From assembly GCA_037043015.1 (NCBI GenBank), contig CM073321.1, positions 9,184,001 to 9,248,000 of the forward strand: a stretch of DNA of 64,000 nucleotides, in the 5' to 3' direction. Below the pieces are notes generated by a model. That model was not told the origin of the DNA, made no database searches, and worked only from the letters and a program-made list of their open reading frames with translations. The first letter of the stretch is position 1, and every line of letters begins with the position of its first letter. The position numbers and the translations under genes were made by a program. Source of the stretch: Bryum argenteum (taxonomy: Eukaryota > Streptophyta > Bryopsida > Bryales > Bryaceae). This document shows, piece after piece, positions 56,866 to 64,000 of this stretch.

Positions 56866-57469
56866 TTCTCCTCTGCATGTTCCGGCGCGAAATGCAGCCC
56901 GCATTACAGGAGCATAAGGTGAGATTTTGGGAGATAGTATAATTGCTAGTGAGAAAGACATTGTATAATTCATATCATATTCGGCCTCTACATTATTATA
57001 ATTTTATGATGATACCTTATTTAACAATGTTTGATCAGTTTTCTATTTACTATATGAATTAGATATCTTTAGTTTTGAATATGAATGATTGAAATTTATA
57101 AAAACACTTTAAAGCTACAAAGACGAGACTTGTAATTACATAGTGTGTATCTATTAAAACCAAACATATCCTACTCTCTCTGTTCATAAATGTCAGGTCC
57201 AAGTGTGCTTTCCATTTTGTCCTAAAATGTTTGATTCATTTCAAACAAGTACAAACACAACATTTTATTGAGCAGTATAATGACCACATCATATCCTACT
57301 GAGCCCATTAATCACCTCATGGTACTACTTCACACATTCTATGCCCATGCATGATCTACTTACAATACCAACCGGTAACATATATGACATGAACATGCCC
57401 AACCACTACTAAACCCTTTAAAGCACCAAATATTTATGAATACTAATGCAAATGTTATGAAATCCTATA

Positions 57470-57795
57470 TCACTACAAAGTTCTTGAGAGCTATCTACTC
57501 ATTATCATTGCACCTCTCATTATCTTCAAGTGCGCTTGCGGTGGGTGATTCTTTGGCAAATTTGCCCTTTACTTGATAATCTAAGCAAGTATTATCAAAT
57601 CATACATCTCTACAAAGCTCTTAGTGAGAGCTTTTTACTCACTGTCATCACACCTCTCATCATCATCAATTGAGCTTAGGGCAGGTGATTTTATATTGCC
57701 CAACCTTGTGAGTGCCGAAGTTTTATGGTTACTTAGGCAAATTTATTGAACCATATGTCACTACAAAGCTCTTGGTGAGACCTATCTATGCAACT
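57470..57795. repeat. Tandem direct repeat, about 135-150 bp unit
   Basis: Units start near 57470, 57612 and 57760 with CACTACAAAG(C/T)TCTT(G/A)GTGAGA-like words, followed by ACTCA(T/C)TGTCAT(C/T)..CACCTCTCAT and GGTGATT. The third copy is partial. No gene. Confidence 0.75.
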
Positions 57796-57799
57796 AGAA

Positions 57800-58735
57800 T
57801 GAAGCTTTTAATTATAAAAATTGACCTTCGTCCCAAGAAGTTTACAATATCGACAAAGGGAGTATATATACATACAATCAAATTCTAAAAATCATCACAT
57901 ACATTTCTCAATTACTTTTCTGTGAAATTCTAAGAACAAAATAAAATAATTCACCAATAATAGACTTTTCATTTTTTGACACTAATTTTTAGACACTTTT
58001 ACAACTTGATATGAATTTGTGAAGGTACTCTCAATAAATAAGTTAGTGCTCCATTATCGGTACCGCTCTAGGTAGCACTCTCCATTGGTGCCCTCTTCGA
58101 GGGCATGGGACCGATAGCGTTGGCGGGCATGCACTTCACATGTCTCATAAAAGAGAAAAGGTTAGAGTAGAATGAGAAGCACACGAGGGGCAGGAAGACG
58201 CAAAGAATGGCGCAGGCGACAGGAGGAAGGCTAAACCACACTAAGGAATATACAATCTAGTGAGCAGCAACATTAAAGAGATAGGAGCTCAACTAATGAG
58301 TGTCCATAATGTCCCTCACCAGCTCAAGGACACGATAACTCAATGCAAACTATGAATGACCAGTTTCAGGGGTGGCTAGATCAGTATGTAAAGTTGAAAT
58401 ACAGATGACTCTAAACCAAAGTCTAGATGCACATGAACATTAGGAAACGAAAATCTAGGACCAGAAACACAAGGTTCCGACCACCGACCCAGATTGCGGT
58501 TCAGGGAAAGATAGGAACAGCCACCCAGAATGTAATCCGAGCGCTAGATATGCAACTCTGCTGCGTGTCTGTCTCTTATATCAACAATAGTTCAGCAGTG
58601 ACGCTAACATGTTGAACATGGCCCAACGTGGAGGATGCAATCAACTGGCAGACGCTAGTCAGGAACACCATAAAACAGAGTACACTTTCAATAACTCTTT
58701 ACTAATATATATGGTGCTATGTCACACCAAAAAAG
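57800..58735. other. Intergenic region 3' of the PIRL gene
   Basis: Mixed AT-rich sequence. Short frames at 58427 and 58609 on the plus strand have no features and the second lies over the antisense of the PIRL last exon. A GC-rich patch at 58045-58135 contains GGTACCGCT/ACCGATAGCG partial inverted words. Probably holds the PIRL 3' UTR and terminator. Confidence 0.5.
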
Positions 58736-58739
58736 TTCG

Positions 58740-61700
58740 TCAAGCTCTCAAATGCAGAGGATTCACAGATTTAACCACATGTGACGAACTTGACTTCTTC
58801 TTTTTCCTGAAAATAGTGGACAACCGTGTTCCGAAGCTTGGCTTCTTAATCCACTCTTGCTCACCTGTTACTTCTTGATCGGCCAGCTCCGCCATAAACG
58901 CTAATACGGCCTGCACGTCCGATTCAGACTTTGTGACGGCAGATGATTTCGCTCTGAAATGTTAAAATGTAGAGAGGAAACATGTACTGGAAGACTGATC
59001 AAATCAGAAGGTTAACATAGATGTGTACCTCTTGTCCTCTTTTGACAACATCCAGAGGCGGAAGCACCCAAGGATTCGGTTCCAACTCAAGCTTCTCAAG
59101 CCCAGTCAATCGCGCAAAAGATCCTGGTAGAATTGAAATAGCATTGTTGCTGATATACAATTCCCGTATACTAGGCATTTGGCCTATAGCTTTAGGAAGC
59201 TCTCGTAGTTCAGTAAAGTTGGAGGAAACATCAAGTTTTGTCAGTTTAGGAAGGTAACAAACGGTATCCGGTATCCGTTCTAACCGATTGAAGTGCACAT
59301 CCAATTCCACCAAGTTCTTGAGATTTGGAAGTGTCGTAGGCAACCGCTGCACGTGATTCATGTAAATGCTCAATTTCTGAAGTAAGGTAAGGTTGCCTGT
59401 TGCTTCGGGCAATACTTTCAAATTATTGAAATCCGCTTGCAGTTCCAGAAGTTGTGTACAGAGACCGAGTGTCACAGGCAACTCCTCAACTTTATTCATT
59501 TGCAAATTCAGAATTCTCAGATTGCTGAGACATCCAATAGTCTCCGGCAGAGAAGTAAGCTGATTCGATTGAACAATCAATGATGTCAGCTTACTTAATT
59601 CGCCAATGGACTCGGGCAACGCGCGAAGGCGGTTTCCTGCGCAGCATGGATCGAGTTGATAATATCAAGACCAAAGAATCATCTTAAAGTTGTGTGTTAA
59701 GTTTCATAAGTTGATCGTGGTCAATGTCACAGAATGAGACAGTGAGGTTTACTTGGTAGCAATTTCATGAATAAATCTGAATGAAGAGCAGATCATAAAC
59801 TCCACCTCCTGCCAACATTGAAAGAGACACACGCAACATACGATGATCTAACAATCGTTATGCTTTCTGAACGTAACTAGGTCCTGTAGTCCTTAATCTA
59901 TGGAATAGAACAGATGATTAAGACGTCCACTTATCGTGCAGGAGGATCTACCAAATACAAAAATTAGCAACTGACAACAAAGAAAATTAGCCCAGGTTTC
60001 CTCTGCCCCATGTGATGAAGAAGTGAATCCTAAAAAAATATTGAGGACGGTTGTAGCTTCTTAGGCTGAGGACAAGGCATCACAAAAATTACAGAAATAA
60101 GAGTGCTGACAAACACAAAAGCTGCTGGCATTTCTAGCAAACAAAAAACCTGATCGGAAGATGTTCTTGCTAATATTCCAGCCATTCAGAAAATGCCTTC
60201 TGATTCGACAGAATTTGCCAGATCAGTGGAATATTACTGACTCGTGTACCTGTTAGGTCAAGCGCCGTTAAGTTCGTCAGCTCCCCCACCATTTCGGGAA
60301 CCCATGTTAGTTCCATGTTTGTAAGTATTAGCTCCGCCAACCTATGAGATTTAGCATTTCTCATAGCGTCCGACACCTTCGAAGCGTATTGTGTAACTCC
60401 GTCCTCGTTGTCCTCATGGTCTAACTGTGAACCTGATATCACACAGACGGTGAATGAAATCCATCGCTGCATCTACCGAAGTAAAATAGACAGATTAGAG
60501 AGGCAACTCACCTACAAGTATATACAAGTATATAATCTAAATGTAATTCGTAAGACCAGCTGCAATGGGCAGGCGAAGCTCTACCGCTCGAAAAGAATCT
60601 TGGGAGATCCACTACTATATTCGAGAAAGAAACTATTACGAGCATCGAGCATTGATGTGAAAATGCAAACGATGGGACGCAGAGCGAATGAAGTATGTGT
60701 CTAAATCAATGGGTACATGACATATACAACTAATTAATGTGAAGTATGTGTCTAAATCGATGGGTACATGACATATACAACCAATTAATGTAAACGTTTT
60801 ACAAACAAGTGAAGTTGGAGGAGACTTGAGGAGTAGTGCAACCTTAATAAACTAAAAGAAGGTTAACAAGATTTTAACCATTTAACACAAGTCTTGTGCA
60901 AATTGTGTTTGGTGTTTGAACCTACATACACTACATATTGTAATTGAATCAACAAAGCCAATAAAAGGTTGATCCAATATTATGGTTATCAATTAATTGT
61001 TGTTATGTTACAATAATAGTGTTGAGGTAACCTTGATTGCATGTCTACCAATGGTTAATCAATTTCAAGAACAAGAACATAAGGACAAGAGCATCCTATT
61101 TGACATACACTAACATTCACTCTAATCCAATTCAAAACAAAAGAAAACTATTTATGCCATTAACTCTACCTCAACTTAAACCAAAAATACAAAACAACAT
61201 ACTAGAGAAGCCATCAAAAGGATGGAGTCCTCACACAATTGGCTACTAATGTTGATAATCTCTACCAAATAGACATCTTAAATCATGGTTTAAAAGGTCT
61301 ACTTAAGATAAATCATTGTTAAAATTTTAGAGCTTTTGAAAATATCCTCATAATTGATGATGGGTACCAGAATCAACTATGGCACTTCGATGGCGTCTAA
61401 AATTGTGTACACACATCGTGAACGGGTGGTTCTGGCCGCATCAAGGAGCTGAAGAGAAGTTTGCTATGGCACGGATGTCTTCATGCCGGGGCTTAAGCAA
61501 CTTAGGGGGCAATTAGGAGGGACAATTTCAATCTTTCTGTCGTCATCTATCTACATTGTCATTCTAATGAGGTTACATTGGCGATAAAATGAATTTCACT
61601 GGGTCACTCGATCACGAAAATTTTCTCAAAGCCTGACGATCAATCCAAAAAAAATATCTACTGCACACATCAACAAAAGAATTCCAGATAAGTATTATCT

Positions 61701-62694
61701 ATTGAAAAGAGGCCAAATTCAACAGAAGGAAAATCAGGATCTTCTATGTCAGCGAAGTACTTTCTCAGGACTGCTGCCGTAAAATTCCTCCGCATTTTCT
61801 TCTTCGCTGAAGTTCGGCGAGGAGATAGGTGGCTACCGGAAACTACGCAATTTACTGCGCAATCTATCTTCAGAACATGCTACATACACTGATCACACCT
61901 GATATCAAGGACTCACAGGGTAAAGATAAAGGAATGCAGTACCTGAAGTAGGCGCTTGCGGAAGTGTATTGAGATTCAGGTTGTTGGCTGAAGTATCGGA
62001 CTTCCAAGCAGATGTTGAACCTACAAATGAACGGCTTCCCAAATGACCGATTAACAGGCTGCTGGAAAGTGGCTCTGAGTAACCAGTGTCCTCAGGAACA
62101 GTCGAAAGATTGCTTTGCTTGGATCCATCAGGCGCCGTCGCTACTGGCAACCTGTAGTCATGGGCTGAACCTTCTTGCATAGCGTTTTTGGCCAGAGCAT
62201 GCACTGCAGCACTTTGAGCTTTCTGAATCAAAGCATCGAACCGTTGGTGCCTTTCCTCTAGCTCTATGACAGCCTCAGATTTCTTCTTCTCAACCTGGGC
62301 CTAACAACATACAAAGTTGATGTTAAAATTTCGTAACAACCTGAATGCACCTTCACACATACACTCCAGATGATGTGTGAACCCAAATACGACGAATTAC
62401 AAGTGATTTCAGTAAGATCCTGATCCAGGGCCCGGAAAATGTGTCAACAAATACCTCATTGCGCATCAGATCTTCACACATTAGTAGATAAGCGCGAAAA
62501 ACAAAGTGCGGGATTCGTGAAGGTTTAGGCTGCTGAGAAAGCTGGTCCAGCCGAGTGGTCAAAGTCGATTCTACTCTTTCAATCATCTGGGTAGCGAAAT
62601 TTACAGCTTCCAGGCTGGGGCGGGGTGGCAACTCAGCTTTCAGCCTCCTCATCTCTTCAACTGCATCCTCAGTCGACTCCATCGTCTTCCCCAT
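58740..62694 (-). CDS. PIRL: Plant intracellular Ras-group-related LRR protein (PIRL), five exons
   Basis: Exons (minus): 62694-62455, 62300-61943, 60432-60250, 59636-59029, 58910-58740. All introns are GT-AG and phases fit, giving 519 residues and a stop at 58742-58740. The first intron could also end at 62294 (two residue difference). Residues 1-130 are charged and helical (MGKTMESTEDAVEEMRRLKA, VEKKKSEAVIELEERHQRFD), followed by a Ser-rich linker. From about 230 to 455 run nine to ten 23-residue leucine-rich repeats without cysteine caps (LTALDLTGNRLRALPESIGE, spanning the exon 3-4 junction). The C-terminus reads KRGQE-AVLAFMAELADQE, then basic FRKKKKSSSS. No signal peptide or membrane segment, so cytosolic. 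The PIRL family is plant specific; members are linked in Arabidopsis to pollen development. Partners unknown. Intact and likely expressed. Confidence 0.92.
60433..61942 (-). other. Long second intron of PIRL
   Basis: Intron of 1.5 kb, much larger than the other three (154, 613 and 118 bp). It holds the 51-bp tandem repeat at 60690-60791 and otherwise AT-rich sequence. No gene seen inside. Confidence 0.85.
60690..60791. repeat. Two tandem copies of a 51-bp unit in a PIRL intron
   Basis: 60690-60740 and 60741-60791 differ at only a few bases. Each starts GAAGTATGTGTCTAAATC and ends ATTAATGT. Confidence 0.95.
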
Positions 62695-63480
62695 CTTGCT
62701 CTAAATATTCCGCCACCAAATCAGCAATAGAAGTCCATGGAATTGGATGTGTTCGTTTGACAGTAAAAAGTTCACTATTAGTTCTCTGGATCTCACGTAA
62801 GCAGATTGGATATTCAAAAATCTCCTATGACAAGCAGCCACCCGAAACAAGAGGTTGGAGAAACTAGGCTCAGCCTAGTGTGTCGCCCATCTGCACCTCC
62901 ATTTCCACACGAGCAAATCTCAAAAAATCCGCAGCCAGTCAAACTCAGAAACTTTAAAGAAAACAGATAGGATCTACGACTTCCCAACCACGAAAATGTA
63001 CAAGAACAGCACCACCTATCCCAACCGAATTGTTTCGAAGAACCACTTGCACAACAACAACAGGAACGCTCTCTCAGAGATTCATCCCAACCATAGATCA
63101 AAAGAAACGCCAACCAATCGCCGTAGTGTAGTTTCCAACCTCCTTGCCAAGATTCACCGATGATTCAGCCTAAGGCGAAACACACGTCCAATGACAAGGA
63201 AGGGGCTGTCTCAGACACAGCTCTCTGTTCAAGTTCTTATGTCTCCAAGCACAATCCACGAAGTGCCTCATCAAGCGCCAGGAAACTCAGACACGCCGCG
63301 AAGGAGTGGGGAAATCAGCGAAGGGAAAAGAAGAATCTATCGGTTGACATGCAGGACGAAGATGATGCTAGCTTCCAACATCGCAACAGCAGCAGAACGC
63401 GAAGAATCAAATTTCACCCTCTCACCACGCACAAGGCGTAAGGTTAAGCATGCAGAAACTCCAACCCATTTACAAGCCGA
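62695..63480 (-). promoter_or_regulatory. PIRL 5' UTR and promoter region
   Basis: Sequence directly upstream of the PIRL start. Minus frames such as 63113-62814 (Cys/Ser/Leu-rich) look like leader sequence, not protein. A plus-strand frame at 63160-63441 (MIQPKAKHTSNDKEGA) has no domain and is weakly supported as a divergent gene. No clear TATA box or start site can be fixed by eye. Confidence 0.45.
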
Positions 63481-63487
63481 TTTGGCA

Positions 63488-63818
63488 GGACATCCCCACG
63501 CTGGTACTTACCAGCGTGCTTGCCTTCCTGCCCCACAACCTTGCCTGGCCAAATAAAAATTTGGGGGTAAATTTGTCCCCTATTTTTGAATGGTAAATGT
63601 CACCCATCATGCCACGAGGGTGCCACGAGGGTGCCACGACGGTGCCTCGAGGGTGCCACGAGGGTGTAGTGAAGTCTTAGATCCCACATCCAAACTCAGA
63701 ATTTCGAAAAAGTAATTGGACTTCTCAAAAAATGAAAAAAATAAAAATGACCGTTTTTTGACCAGGTAGGGAGTATGGGCGGGCAGCCATGCTGGTAAGT
63801 ATTAGAGTGGGGATGTCC
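63488..63818. mobile_element. Small inverted-repeat element (MITE-like)
   Basis: Termini are inverted repeats of about 30 bp: CAGGACATCCCCACGCTGGT at the left and its near reverse complement, ending in GGGGATGTCCTG, at the right. Total 331 bp, no protein. I see no clear target duplication at the outermost base, so the true ends may differ by a base or two. Confidence 0.7.
63611..63665 (+). repeat. Five tandem 11-bp units inside the MITE-like element
   Basis: GCCACGAGGGT repeated five times with single changes in units three and four. Confidence 0.96.
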
Positions 63819-64000
63819 TGTCGACGCCTTTACAAGCTGGCATAGATAGAGTGTTCGTTCGACCTATCCTCGAATGTATGACCAGAGGTCATCACATCAG
63901 TGGTGAGACTACTAACCCCTCTCAGAGTGAATATTATGCTAATTCCTACCTAGCCACTAGTGCCTTAGAGATACCCGTCATGATATTCTCCAATGAGGGG

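Noticed and set aside
56636-56973. Gly-rich ORFs on the minus strand
   Set aside because: Translation of the CCAAGACCCCCGCC minisatellite.
58740-62694. Immune receptor (NLR) or receptor kinase for the LRR gene
   Set aside because: No NB-ARC, signal peptide, membrane segment or kinase; N-terminus, repeat type and C-terminus fit PIRL.
63160-63556. Divergent protein gene upstream of PIRL
   Set aside because: Two overlapping frames of about 100 codons without domain, splice sites or composition typical of coding DNA.

Overview
The window looks like nuclear DNA of a land plant. It has GT-AG introns, CACTA, hAT and Ty3/gypsy elements of plant type, a short TTTAGGG telomere-like tract, and a plant-specific intracellular Ras-group leucine-rich-repeat (PIRL) gene. 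The DUF7869-type transposase and the mix of repeats hint at a non-flowering plant (bryophyte, lycophyte or fern), but the sequence alone does not settle the species. Only one convincing intact host gene is present, the PIRL gene at 58.7-62.7 kb on the minus strand. Nearly everything else is transposable-element DNA in various states of decay.

Layout. 0-4 kb: 3' part of a degraded CACTA transposase gene (TNP2, DUF4218, DUF4216 parts), followed at 4.1-5.6 kb by duplicated coding-like segments. 5.6-9.9 kb: AT-rich, no supported gene. 10.6-14.5 kb: a DUF7869-type transposase pseudogene with an upstream array of eleven 25-bp near-perfect palindromes and a twelfth copy just downstream. 15.3-41.9 kb: a neighbourhood of related elements marked by eight GC-rich arrays built on CCGNCGGTCGCC-like words. 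Beside these arrays sit four copies of one gene family with a shared N-terminal domain that I do not recognise (15.3-16.5 minus, 21.9-25.1 plus, 34.0-34.4 plus, 36.8-38.4 plus). The longest copy also carries coiled coils and a complete RING-H2 finger, and converges tail to tail on a hAT transposase (31.8-25.6 kb, minus). That transposase is split by a 3.4-kb insertion with TG...CA ends and a 5-bp target duplication. Two element ends in this block share the hAT-type terminus CAGGGATGTCA. 42.2-46.7 kb: decayed retroelement ORF followed by a polypurine tract and LTR-like sequence. 46.9-55.7 kb: a decayed Ty3/gypsy pol region plus a long downstream ORF, both saturated with the hexamer CAATTG. 55.7-58.7 kb: AT-rich DNA with minisatellites. 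58.7-62.7 kb: PIRL gene, with its 5' region and a small inverted-repeat element beyond it.

How parts fit. My main hypothesis is that the 15-42 kb block records a hAT-like transposon family. Its full form would carry two convergent genes (transposase and an accessory RING protein) between GC-rich subterminal arrays, and its shorter relatives would keep only the accessory gene. A second candidate system is the DUF7869 transposase with its palindrome array, a likely set of transposase binding sites. Both are inferences from layout and shared motifs and need genome-wide copies to test.
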